A DNA stretch of 64,000 nt, taken from assembly GCA_028564675.1 (NCBI GenBank), contig JAOVVO010000136.1, positions 1 through 64,000 on the forward strand. Direction: 5' to 3'. The stretch comes from Onchocerca lupi. Lineage: Eukaryota > Nematoda > Chromadorea > Rhabditida > Onchocercidae. Position 1 is the first letter of the stretch, and each line of letters opens with the position of its first letter. The notes under the pieces were generated by a model that was given only the letters and a program-made list of their open reading frames with translations, had not been told where the DNA came from and did no database searches. The translations under genes and the position numbers were made by a program. Below are positions 24,700 through 36,961 of this stretch, piece after piece.

Positions 24700-25325
24700 C
24701 TTATTTCTCGCACAAAATATATTCAAATCTGTTGAACAAACAAACAAATTATTCCTGCAGTTTAACGTAAAAATGCGTATAAACGTGTTGAAATTTAGGA
24801 ATCTTCTTAATTTTTGTAATAAATATATAGAAATTCGTCGCAAATAATCAAAAAGTTATAAATTAACTCGCAAATTCATGTTAACATGAAAATGTATATT
24901 AATGTATTAAAAAGCAAGAATTTTCTTAATTCGTTTAAAAACTATAAAAGCGGAAATTTGCGACGAATAATTAAAAAGTCTTAAATTAGCTCATAAATTC
25001 ACGTAAACATGAAAATGTATATTAATGTATTAAAACACAAAAATCTCCTTAAATTACAAAAAATAATTATATAGAAATTCGTGGCAAATAATCAAAAAGT
25101 CCTAAACTAATCTGCAAATTCACGTTAACGTGAGAAAATATTAATATTCTGATATTTTCTTAGTTAATATGAACTCATCAAAATGCAAGAATTTCTTTAA
25201 TTTCCTTAATTTTCCTAATTTTCTTAACTTTCTCAGCTTGAATTTCCTTAACTTGATTAATGAAAATGTAACAATTTGGCGCAAAACAATCATAAAATCT
25301 TTAATTAACCCATAAATTCCAAATA
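24700..25325 (+). repeat. Degenerate tandem array, period about 120-125 bp
   Basis: Units contain AAATTCGTCGCAAATAATC, an AAAAGT-TAAATTA stretch, CAAATTCACGTTAACGTGA-like palindromic cores and an AATGTATTAAAA block. Roughly four to five diverged copies can be followed. Confidence 0.65.
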
Positions 25326-25444
25326 AATAATCATCGAACTTTATTTATCTCATTAGCACAACGAGTAACAGAATAGCTCATGGACTATTCAATGAAGCGA
25401 TTGTTGTCAGACAGGTGTCGGATATGAAGGTGCGGGTGGTACGT

Positions 25445-25478
25445 ACGTCATTGTTGCGTACGTCATCGTTACACGTCA
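25445..25478 (+). promoter_or_regulatory. Three direct ACGTCA motifs upstream of TBC1D20
   Basis: ACGTCA at 25445, 25460 and 25473, each followed by TCGT or TTGT, with spacings of 15 and 13 bp. On the other strand each reads TGACGT, the CREB/ATF core. They lie about 620 bp before the TBC1D20 ATG. The regulatory role is inferred. Confidence 0.3.
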
Positions 25479-26099
25479 TCGTGGACTATTCCGTGATATT
25501 GATGTGATTTTAGACCACATTAATTTGTTTACAATTTGGCGTAAATATAATTGATCAATTTTTAATTATATTGGTATTTACAATTTGATGTTTATTTTAA
25601 AATTACAGTTTGATTTGATCACTACGATATTTATTTCCTGTTCGACATCTTCAGTTCAACGAGTTAAACTTTTTTTTTATTTGCTATCAAATACAAATGG
25701 CTAATTACTGTACGAATGTCATACTGTAGAGGATCTTATTTGGAATTATTTACTGCATTAACATTTCGATATTCTCAAGAATATGCCTTCACTTACCGAT
25801 CCTTCTACACCTTTTATCATTTCAAAAAAAGTATGAATGATTTCTGATGTAATGCACATTTTTTTGATATATTTTATGGCAAAGTTTTCGCAATTATTTT
25901 GAATTTTACGTCAAGCTTTAAATTAAAAAAGAACTAGAACATTTGTTAGAAAAATTGCAATCCATTGATTTATTTGGATTTTTAATATTCAAATAAATCG
26001 AATGGATCGTTATTTCATCCTTTTTTTTTGCCAAATCTATATTTATTAATTTCATTTACTGATCTCTTTCATTTTATACATGTGTGTTTATTGATAGCA

Positions 26100-29000
26100 A
26101 TGAAGTTTCAGAGAAATAAAGTGAATGGAAATGCATTAAAAAATGCGGTTAGTCGGACATTACAAATTAAATGCAATCGTATGCGAACATTTATTGATGA
26201 AAATCATGATTCGCTGCATTTACATATTAGCCAGTTACGACAGTTTGCTTCATCTACCGGCGGTATGTGCTTTGATCGACATTTTAAGATTATTGTAGCC
26301 TATTCAGATCTGTAGTACATCTCAAGGTTTGCTTTGCATCGTTTGTAGGCTTTTCATAAATTTGTTAACTTTTTTTTTTATATAATTACAATACTATTAG
26401 TAATATTAAATAATGCAGTGCATCTAATGTACAAATATAATTTATATCTGTTGAAATTATTTTAGGATATTTTTTTTTTATTCAGGAATATCTTAAAGCT
26501 TTCAAGATCGGGAATTTTTCTTCTTTCCTTTGTATCGATAAAGGGCTAATGAGGCATTTATTACAGTTAAATGAAAACATGTAAATAGAATCTGCTTTGT
26601 CATATTGTCAGAATTAGTATATCTTAATTCAGGCTTAGTTCTGGATGAAATTCGTGCTCTTGTTTGGCCAGTTCTGGCGTCTTCATTGGTACAAGATTCG
26701 TTCAATGATCAGGAGACAACATCAACATTATCGGATTCTGATTTTGAATCTGCTCATTCTGATTTCATTGACGAGGACGGCTCCAGTTCGATTGAATGTG
26801 CTAACACTGTAAGTTTTCACATATTTGTAATAGTTATCTGCTTTATCTAGATGCAGTTTAAGAAAGAATTTTAGAAATTACAATGACATTTTTGTTTTAA
26901 AAACAAACTTTTAGGTAAAAAATTGCTAGTGTTAGTGATTTTCTATTTGCTTATATAGTTCTTTGATTAAACATTATTTTCAACTTTTAAAACTTATTGA
27001 GAATTGAACTTTCAGCGATTTCGATAGCATTTGATGGACATTAAACTGTAAGAAATTATCCATAGATTTCATTTACTTTGTTGTGATATTTTTCAGAATT
27101 ATCTTAGGACTGTTTCTTTTCTTGATTTCCACAAAGATATGTGGGACCACGTGATAGAGTACTATTACTGAAAGTTTTTACAATTTGGTTAACTATAAAC
27201 AAGTAAAACTACAGAACATTTTTGTTTTGGCACAGTTATATGTTCTTAATAATAAAATTTGAAGTTTGAAAATAGAAATGTTTTGATAAAAGTAGTTTTG
27301 TTCAGTACATTAATATCGACGTTCCAGTATTTTTAGTTGCCAAGTCCAACCCTGGAAGATTTGAAAAGTCATCGAGAATGGAATCAGGTGCAAATGGATG
27401 TTCAACGTACATTGGCACGATTTCCACCTAATATATCAGAAAAGGAACGACATATCTTGCAAGAAGACTTAACTCCTTTAATTATGAAAATTCTTTGGAG
27501 TTGTTCTCGATTTCACTATTACCAAGGTAGTGGAAATCATTCACAATCGGTTCTTTTTTAATAACTCATTTTCGAAAAATTGTTTCATCTTCAAGAAGTT
27601 TTTCAATAAATACTATAATCTTTTTGCATTCAATTTGTAACAATTCTGAATCATAAAACATTCTTCAAATCTCACATATAGTATTAAATGGAATGAATCT
27701 ACCATACAAAAGTTGTCAAAAACTAGAAATTGTTGTTTTAATTTAATTAATATTTAAATTTTGGTCCTAAATAATCCTAAGTGGATTTTATACTTCAATA
27801 TCATTATAACATTGATGTTAAAATTTGCTGCATGAAAATCATCTTTTGAGGTTTTCATGATGTTTGTTTGACCTTATTATTGGTGCTTGGTAAGGAAAAA
27901 GCAGAACGTGTTGGTACACTTTTGGCAAATAATGGAATCTTTAGAGGGTTTGTTTTTAATTTGATAAAGAATGTTTATTTTTAGAGTGTTCTATTTATTC
28001 GAAGTATTATTTCATATTTCGCTATGTTGCGATTTATTCCTGAAGTCCTGGGATTTCTTTTTTCTATTTAAAATGACGATTATGGGTCTAATAAAAGAAT
28101 CGCTACTAAGCTATTTTTTTATGACGAGAAAATATCTTTCATTAGGGAACATTTCATTAATCTGAACTGATAATTTTTCAGAAATTCATATTCAGCATAA
28201 TTTTCAGCTACCTTCTAAAAAAGCTTGAAGATACAGTATTGAGAGATCTCGACTTGATGCATGTATTGCTCTGGAAAGTTGATGAAGAACTGGAAAAAGT
28301 AATACGTGCAGTACAATTGGGATCATTATTTGCTTTGAGCTGGCCATTGACGTGGTTTTCACATACTCTGCATCACTATCACCAAGTTTGTTCTTTTTCA
28401 TCTCAAGTTTTAAAAAATAATATAATATTTAATATTGTACATTTTTGCTCTCTTCTCTGGTCTTATTTTAGGAGGTTTTTTGAAACCATTTGTTGTTTCA
28501 ATTGTATTTTCTGCTAATACTTGTGAATTTGATCATTTCTGTTTACTTTTGTATTGCGTTTTTATGATTTCATGGTTCAAAGATGATTATCTAGTAGATT
28601 GATTGGGAGAAATCGATCTTATTAGATAAGCGTCTGAAACCCATTTATAAATATATAAAGCCCAATTGGGTGGATCAGTGGTATGAAACTCAAAATGGTA
28701 TGTATTTTAATTCACCAATTTCGGTCCCAAATTATCAATTTCATGTTTGATTCGCTTGTTTGCAGCTTCTTCTTTTCTTTTTTTTTTTATTTCTTATAAC
28801 ATGACACTAGTGATTTGTATGAATGAAAACTTTGTAGAACATTATACTGACTATCACTGCCTAAAAGAAAATCCTATAACAATGAATTGTAAGTAATAGG
28901 AAATAATGAAAGAAAATACAAATATTTAATTATTTTAGTAATTTACTTCTTTTTCTTTCAGATTGTTCTTTGTTTCGATTTTTTTCTTGCAACTCATGCG

Positions 29001-29522
29001 CTTACTCCTGTTTTTTTAACTTCTGCTGTTGTTTTATGGCGAAGTAGTGCAGTTTTGAATTGCTCCCGAGACATGGCTTCTATCCATCATCTATTGAATG
29101 TAATGCCGAACGATATCCCTGTCCAAGCACTAATCAACGATGCGCAAGACTTATTTCGGTTATTTCTTCATTTTTCATATACATATAATTACATTATATA
29201 CTTATTTATCTTTCATTTTTTTGTTCATTCACTTATTTATTTTTCACTTATCCACCTACTTGAAACTATTTAGAGCAACACTTTTTTTTTTATTATAATT
29301 TTTAAAAATTTTATTTTAAAGATTATTTTCAATTTAAGAATGTTTCCTCCATCACGGTTGCGCGGTCCGTTAATGGAAGATTATCAACATCTTGCAAATA
29401 TTAATCAGATAAAAAAGCCATCGCTTCCAAAGACATCCCTTCGAAATTGGTTAGTTGCGGGTACTGCTACTGCAGCGATATACGTTTTATCAAGATATAT
29501 GTTTATTACTTCTTCTTATTGA
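26100..29522 (+). CDS. TBC1D20: TBC1D20-type Rab GTPase-activating protein
   Basis: Seven exons: 26100-26262, 26633-26808, 27337-27526, 27851-27947, 28208-28385, 28962-29158 and 29339-29522. Phases agree and the product is 394 residues (human 403). A TBC domain spans about residues 60-310. The arginine finger lies in VQMDVQRTLARFP (the IxxDxxR motif) and the glutamine finger in FHYYQG. The DMASIHHLL motif and FPPSRLRGPL are TBC1D20-specific. The C-terminus ends in one hydrophobic span (NWLVAGTATAAIYVLSRYMF), a tail anchor expected to place the protein in the ER. Family members stimulate Rab1/Rab18 and shape ER-Golgi traffic and lipid droplets. Asp/Ser-rich insert residues occupy about 80-110. 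A TTGATAG acceptor lies two bases before the ATG. Intron 5 contains an exon-like open segment. Confidence 0.93.
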
Positions 29523-31434
29523 TTTTTTTGACCATTGTAAATTTGGACTTGATTTATCATTCCAGTTTGATAATTTTATTGAAATACATCTTAATTTATG
29601 CAATATTTTCATCAAATTTGTTTACTGTGTTTTTTGTCTTATCTTGTTGCGATACGTTTGGTGAAGTCTTTCCAATTATTTTATTTTCAGTGTATAAATG
29701 TGATGACAGAGAGATTTCTCTGATTTTTATTGTGAATTTTTTTTGCATATATTGTTCAACGCATTCATAAAGACATATTTTTATTTCTTTTTTTTATATC
29801 TCCAAAGAAGTTGTTCTTAAAAAGTTATTGACTGAATATCTGAAGAGACAAGTGACATCTATAGTTATCTGAAATTTAGTCATGCGATGTGCATAAACAT
29901 TTAATATTAAAATTTTTTTTCAAGAAATGACTAATGTTCAATTTCGTAGAAAGTTCCTGCAATGAATCAAAATCACCATAGTGTCAACAATGAATGATTT
30001 TTTGTAGCATTATTATATCAAGCATATTTATTCATATCTAAAAGTATATAAGTCATTATCAGAAATGTAGAGCTAACAAATCTTAACAGCTTATAATCTC
30101 ATTATTTACATGCGTGTAATTATCATCATAAACTGCATGCATGCAGTATCAAATAAAACTAGTGAAACTAGACAAATATTTCTAGTAATAGATTCTTCAA
30201 TCACAAGAATTCCACTAGGTAAGCCGATTAAGCAATTGATTTTATGGGTCGGAAATCATTATGGATCGATCGTAGTATTTGACTTGACAAGAATTTCATA
30301 GACAGATTTTTTAAAAGAAATATGACTATATTAAATCTAAAATTTTTTAAAAAATATGACTATATTAAAAATTGAAAGTTTAATTATTCAAATCAAAATT
30401 GTTCTATTAATTACTATTAAGATTATTTGCCGGAGGCCTAGACTATTCAATTTTGATTATCGTGAGATTTCCAATTCAGTGCAAGTAATAAAATTATTAT
30501 TAATTGTTAGTAGAGATAATTTGGATGGGAGAAAGAAGTAAAAGTATTAAATTAGAACTTATGATGATGATGAATATTTGACAACATCACACAGTTGCTG
30601 TATGAAATATCAATTTCATGATATCAATATTTTAACTGAGTGATAAATAGAAAAAAGAATGAAAGAAATGAAGAGAAATGAGTGATCGAAAGAGAGACAT
30701 AACATGCATTTTAACCCAAACTGGTTGATTGATAAATTTTATGAGTATCGATAGATGAGAAGAGAAGAAAAGATGGCATTTTCCAATAGTTTACTACTAA
30801 TATCTTGTCGTTACTTTCTTCTTTACCTATCTACTACTATTGTTATGAAGAAATTTTCACCATCAATTTTACAGTTTTAAATTTAAATTCAATACAATTT
30901 AATTGTTTTTTTTTTTTTTTTTTAATTCGATTGTTTTGAATTCATTATAGTTTTAAATTTATTTCAATTCAATTATAATTGAGTCCAATTCATTACGATT
31001 TAAGCTAATTTCAAAATTTTTATACGATTCTACTTCAGTTTAATTTATTTGAATTTGAATTCTGCGTTACATTTATATTATAATTAATTTTCGAGCTAGC
31101 TTTTAGTGAAAAAAAATGTCTTAAATTTTTAAATCAAGAAAAGATTTTTTTTTTTTTTTTTTGAATTGGATTAAATCTAATTTAGTTCAATTTTAAATTC
31201 CAATTCAATACGGTTTAATTATTTCTTCAATCTGATTGTTACAATTCATTTCAGTTCAATTCAATGCAAATATAATTGAATTCAATTCACTACGATTCAA
31301 ATCGATTCCTTAAAATTCATTCGATTCTACTTCAGCTTAATTCATTTGAATTTCGAACTTCTGCAATATTTACCATTCTAATATTTCTCTCGATTTTATC
31401 TGAAATTAAATTAAATTTTCAAATGTGAGAAAAT
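29523..31434. other. Intergenic, contains a diverged tandem duplication
   Basis: 3' UTR of TBC1D20 followed by AT-rich spacer. The open frames at 29447-29770 and 30110-30541 lack homology and overlap UTR. The region from 30868 on is a duplicated AATTCAATT-rich block. No gene is supported. Confidence 0.6.
30868..31398 (+). repeat. Diverged direct duplication, two units of about 220-230 bp
   Basis: Copy 1 (30868-31100) and copy 2 (31182-31398) share the ordered blocks TTTTAAATT-AATTCAATACRRTTTAATT, ATAATTGARTYCAATTCA, TACGATT-AA and CGATTCTACTTCAGYTTAAT. They are separated by a poly-T run. The second unit ends about 35 bp before the next ATG, so it forms most of that gene's proximal upstream DNA. 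Confidence 0.75.
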
Positions 31435-34400
31435 ATGGATAAGATATATCGAAATTCTCAAATACTTATTATTGTTGGTGCTGTAAGTATTTTGAATGCA
31501 TTTTTGGCTTGCTCTATTCAAGCCGAAAAGTCATATCATACGGAGCATTTTATGAATACTCATTGGATTACTATTATATCACTCTTTGCTGGTATTGTTT
31601 CATGGTCATGTCCATCATTTAACATTTTGTCTAGTTCATTTATCTTTGTTATCATCGTTGATATATTCGCTTTGGCTATTTGTTCTGCTGCAGTAATTGC
31701 CGATTTCTTCAATATTATTGCCATTTGCAAGGATTTTAGTATATTGACAGCAAATACCTTCTTAACAAGAATACAGGTATACTATTTTTTATCACTTCAA
31801 TATCACGTATCATTTCATTATTACGACTTAATTGTCGGTATGTTATGTGACAGAGACGAAATCTGTTGAGAAAAATTTTATTGATTGATGGAGGAGTGAT
31901 TTTTCGTTTATGTTACAAGTAATTATTAGAGAATATCCAAGTAAATTAATCATTGCGTTATTCTTTCCTTTGTCGCTTGTAGAGAAAGAATACTGCTCAA
32001 CTTAAGTGTCGGATTGTTGCTACTGCTGCTGTATCACTTTAAAACTCGAACTGTTGCTATTGTTGTGTCGGTGTAAGAACTCCGACCTTGAACTTGAACT
32101 CCAGCTCCAAATCCTGACCTTTTAAATCCTTTTGGGGGTTCCTCTCCCTTATCTGATCTTCATTGTCTTGCCTCTTGATTGGTTGATTCACTTTGTTTAT
32201 ATGTGAATTGGAGCGTTTTGGCGGCAAACATTTTTTTTTTGGCGGTAAACATGTTTATCGGCTTGTTGGTTCCCTTGATTTGGCCAACATCTTCCCGTTA
32301 TTTGATCTTTAGATATTCCTGTATATATCTAATTACATCTTTCGGATTTTTCCGACAATGATTACATTCGCATATTAATTGCCATTATTTTTTCCTCGAC
32401 TATTGAAATATAGAAATCATTTCTTTGCTGTAATTGAACCCATGCCATTCACTCGAGCAATAGATGAACTTTTCAGGTATATATGCTATTCAGTTAAGAG
32501 ATAGGTGAATTTTCAGATGTATATGACACATAACTAAGAGATAAATAAACTTTTCAGGTGTACGGTTTACTCAGTTACAGTATTGTGGATATGATTCTTA
32601 GTGCGGTTTCTGTAGCATTAGTTCTACTGATACTTTCATCATGTCATCGAAGTTTTCTGGATATTCAAATGGAAAGACATTCCATACTATTATCAGTGAT
32701 CGGTTGTACTCTTATCGCTACTTCGACACTTAAATTTTTTTCTTGGTTTGCTGAATTATATATTTTACGTTCAATTGGTAATATCATTCGTTATACATTC
32801 ATACATTATACCATTGATGAACCTCTTTGGATTGCACTTAATATTGCTGTTGGTACGTCTTTTTCACGTCTCATAACTTTCTCCAATATCTTCATTAATT
32901 TTTGTACTAAATTATCGCTTCTCATTTATTTACTTAATTAGTTATAATTAATCAGAATGTTAAAATTAAAATGTTCTTTAATAAATTGCTAATTATTATT
33001 ATCATTTAAGATATTTTGCATATATTACTGTTTGCTTAGTTATAAATTGTCGAGATGTTAAGTTTTCTTTTTTTTTTTTTTTTTTTTTGATAAATTTCTT
33101 ATTGATATTTTTATTTAAGGTATTTTGTGTGTATTACGAGTTCCAATAAATTCTCCAACACGAATAATAACTTTTTGCCTTTCCTCAATAAGCATTTATC
33201 CAGCTATTACTTATTTATGGATTGACTATCGATGGTTTTCTAATGCTGTGGTTTGATTTTTGCTTCAGTCAAAGTTTACATTTTGAAAATTTTAAATTAT
33301 AATTTCAACTTGAAATGAATTTTGCAGATTTCTGGAAGAGGATTTTTGAAATGGACACCAGATTGGTTAGCAGTGCTCAATTTAAATACTGGCATTATCC
33401 ATATTTTATTGTTGATTATTCTAACTTTAAAACTTATCAGATCGTTTGGACAACCACTTCATATGAATTTCTCATCTCAATTTCGAACATTTCTCTTCAT
33501 CTCAGGTGCAATTAACATATTCTTTTTCATGAAAGATCCAAGCTAATCATTAAGACATCATCCTTATTGGCGAAGAGTAAATGATTTGGCATTATCATAA
33601 ATTTACTGACCAAGGAGAATTAGTTCGGCACTATCAAATATTCATTGATCAAAGGTAAATGATCCGGCATTATCATATATTTATCGGCCAAGGATAAATG
33701 ATCCGATTATAATTCTGTTAATGGCTATCACACTAATGATTTGATCATCGTGATAATCATATCACAATCTTACGTGACGTATAGACGTCATGGCGTAATG
33801 CACAGACGAATTACTCTTGATAATATCGACGAAATTCTGATGATTGCAAGAATAGGTTATAAGAACACTGTAACTTTTCTGTTTTGATTTCATATTTATT
33901 GACGTTTATGGATTCTGTTAACGAGAGCACTTTGTATTTTGCATGATAATTATAATTTAAGCAAGAATAAAGTTTTAACTTATATATATATATACGATAA
34001 TTCCGAAAGATTAAATTTGCAATCTTTTTTTGATTCCAAAAAAAAAAAAAAAATTCATTTTCAACAAATGGAATTCTTTCAGGTATTATAGCAGGTGCAA
34101 TTTCAATGGCACTTTTTCTATTCGATATTATATCGATTCGTTTAGAAGCATTTTATAAAATTTTTCATGGTAATGAACAAAAAACGCCATTTTTGACGAT
34201 CTTATGTAGCGCATTTCTATTCTTTGCTTCCACTAGAGAAGTCAATTTCTTCGTGATCCCTGCATTGTATGTTTCACATTAAACAGTTTCTCTTAAATTT
34301 CTTAAATTTTATAAATTTCTCCAAAATAATTTTTAATCATCGTTTGAGAATGAATAAAATAATTTGATGAAATTATGGACTTCATTTTTATATATTACTT

Positions 34401-36299
34401 TAAATATTACAAACAATATTAACATATTATTTTAAATGTAAATGATAAAAAATTTTGCTTGCATTACTTGCAAATAATAATAAAAAAAAGGATAAATTCT
34501 TATGCAAATGGAAATTTTTGATGAAAAATTTTCAAATTTTATTCATTTTAGACTAACAACATTATTATTTTGCATTCAATCAACAATTTTTCTACTCATA
34601 TCATATCTTTATTTATCATGGAATGGTTACTATGCTGATGAAGTTTGTGAATTATTTTATCGTGGTTCTGCCTGGTGTACCAATTATTTGACTATATCTG
34701 GTACTATATTTCATTTCATCGAAACACTTTTACATTTTTCTGTTTTTATTGCATCTTCTGCCTTAGCTTACATTATCTGGCGAGTGATACAAATAAATCC
34801 ACGTCATGGTGCCTATAATATTGATGCAAAAAATATGGCAGCTGTTAAATTGGAAAAATCAATTGAGGTTAGATTTAAATTTAAAAAATAAAAAAAGAAA
34901 TCTATATAAAACATAAACATTCATAATCTATATAAATGAAATTGTTTGTTGTGGCTTTTGACAAAACATTTCAAATTCTTCACCGATTAATATGAAATTT
35001 TTAAACAAAGTTGCATTCGATTAGGCGCGTGTTTTTATATAGATATACTTACTTTTTTTTTCATCTGCCATACCTGTGACAGGTAGCGAACTTTTTATTT
35101 ATATATACTAGCTGAACCGACTAAGCGAAATGTGGCCGGGCACAGCTATACAATAATAAAATTTTTTTAATGAAAAACAAAAAGAATTATAACTTAATCA
35201 TGAAAGACATGAAAAACAGAAATAAAAACACATTTTCCATGTTTTAATAATTTAGTAAAAAAGAATCATCCAAAAATGATAAATATTAATCATTAAGTGG
35301 ACTAATTCTGACTAAATCTATAATTATATATTCATTAGTTATAGCATTTTTTTTTTAACGCAATTTAAAAAATTAAATTCAATGTATAATACGATTCTCA
35401 GTGATTATACAATTATTATATAATCTCAATGATTATATAACTAATTATGGGTTAGATAATGATCATTAACTAGTTTTCTTATTAGTACTTGTTAAAAATT
35501 TGATCTGAATAATTTCTAAGATTTTTGATAAATGTGTTTAAAATGAAAAATTGCAGAAAATTGGTTTGGCTTTAGTAATTGCTGGTATCGTGGTACTCAT
35601 TGTCACTATGCATGAATTTATATGGAATTCATCGAGACATCCATTAATTACTCTTCTTACTTCACTTTATCATGTCTCTCTTACTATAACTCTTCTTATT
35701 TTTCCTATCTATCAGGTATGTCAACCAGGATCAATTAGTTATTTCAAATAGAATTATATTATGTAAAAAATTTTGAAAATATTTAACATATTATCATAGT
35801 TATTATGATCATCACTAAAATGTAACTAATAACCATATATTCCACGAATGATGATACTCATCACAAGAATTTTCTTATTACAGGTTGTTGTTAGCCGAGA
35901 TCTATATGCGAATTTATTGCACTGTACATGTTTGTTGATGATTAGCGCAGTCCGTTTCGTGGATATCTTAACACAGCTAGACTATCGAAATACTGGTATT
36001 GAATTTTAAATTTTAGCAAGAAATCCAATTTCAGACTGAAAATGATTTTAAGACATTCTGAAAATGTGTGATTTCTTACAGGTGAGGCAACAACTTGGTC
36101 ATGGAGAATACACAATACAACAGAAGTATTTGCATTAGGTGCTCATTTTGCAACAATCGTATGGTGTCTTAGGATTCTTGATATAGTTGATTATACTAGA
36201 ATTTCTCATATACCACAGCGTTTTGTAGAATTCAGAAATCCATTGAGTACAGATCAAACAACTGTACAACAGTATAATTACTCGTTTCAAGATGTGTAA
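31435..36299 (+). CDS. Unrecognised multi-pass membrane protein (about 14-16 spans)
   Basis: Nine exons: 31435-31776, 32558-32852, 33120-33250, 33328-33505, 34083-34266, 34552-34867, 35557-35715, 35884-35995 and 36082-36299. All phases agree and give 644 residues. Almost the whole length is hydrophobic. I count 14-16 candidate transmembrane segments, starting with ILIIVGAVSILNAFLACSI and ending with VFALGAHFATIVWCLRILDI, separated by short loops. A longer soluble loop follows the VIQINPRHGAYNIDAKNMAA stretch, and the 45-residue C-terminal tail is polar (QQYNYSFQDV). I do not recognise a transporter or receptor signature. The consistent phases, clean acceptors and codon pattern make it a real gene, probably nematode-restricted. 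The first upstream ATG is followed at once by TGA, so the second ATG is taken as start. Confidence 0.85.
33577..33715 (+). repeat. Minisatellite in intron 4 of the multi-pass protein gene
   Basis: About three diverged units of roughly 45 bp built on GTAAATGAT-GGCATTATCAT, AAATTTA and GACCAAGG. Confidence 0.7.
34925..35152 (+). repeat. Dispersed repeat family, copy B
   Basis: In intron 6 of the multi-pass protein gene. It shares TTCAAATTCTTCACCGATTA, AACAAAGTTGCATTCGATTA, TTTTTATATAGATATACTTA and ACCTGTGACAGGTA with copy A. It ends with ACTAGCTGAACCGAC and GTGGCCGGGCACAGCTAT, a tail typical of old transposable-element termini. Confidence 0.8.
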
Positions 36300-36961
36300 T
36301 ATCATATACTAAAAAGGACTTTCAGCCATATGAATGTTTCTTTTTTTTTTGTTATGAAAAAATTCTAATATTTTAGGTAATTTTAAACATTTGTACAACT
36401 GATTGTAGAAGAATGTAAATATTACATGGTTTAGAAATTAGCCTATGTTTCTTTTCACTTTCAAGATTAATTATTTATATTTTTTACTTTGAATACATGC
36501 CAGGGATGTGACACAGATATGTATGTAAGAAAAAAAAATTTTAAAACCTTTAAAAAATCATTAAATTAAGAAAGCTAAAATAAAAAGTTAAAAATGGAAT
36601 CATAAAACGAGAAATAATTATTAGAGAAAAAAATAATTATTTTTACAAATCTAATATCTAATTGCAAATTGTTTCCAAGATTTATTTGTTGAAAATGTAA
36701 TCAAACAAGTTCCAGAAATTGGATGAATTTCTAAAAAACAATGAAGCAAGAAGTGCACTGTAGTTTAGCTTTAACAAGAGTTCCATATAGTGAAGCCCAA
36801 ATAAAATGGAGTTTCTAAAAAATATCTTTTCACAAACTTGATTTACCAAAGATGCGATATAGATAATATGCAAAAAACAAAAACAAAACAAAAAAAAAGG
36901 AAAAAACCTAGGGTGTAAATCTAGTTAATATACTTTTTCCAGATATACATATCTCCTATAA
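36300..36961. other. Convergent intergenic region, no gene seen
   Basis: Space between the 3' ends of the multi-pass gene (+) and SRP72 (-). It is AT-rich and presumably holds both 3' UTRs. No exon or structured repeat was found. Confidence 0.6.

Larger units (their letters stand above)
23063..26099. other. Divergent intergenic region with repeats
   Basis: Upstream DNA shared by ETHE1 (-) and TBC1D20 (+). It contains no supported exon. It does hold a dispersed repeat copy (24380-24635), a degenerate tandem array (24700-25320) and a cluster of ACGTCA motifs (25445-25478). Confidence 0.6.

Noticed and set aside
29447..29770. Overlapping open frames after TBC1D20
   Set aside because: They overlap the last TBC1D20 exon in other frames and run into its 3' UTR. 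They are AT-driven hydrophobic strings without homology.
30110..30541. Open frames at 30.1-30.5 kb as a gene between TBC1D20 and the multi-pass gene
   Set aside because: The frames are short and lack homology, a signal peptide or consistent splice sites.
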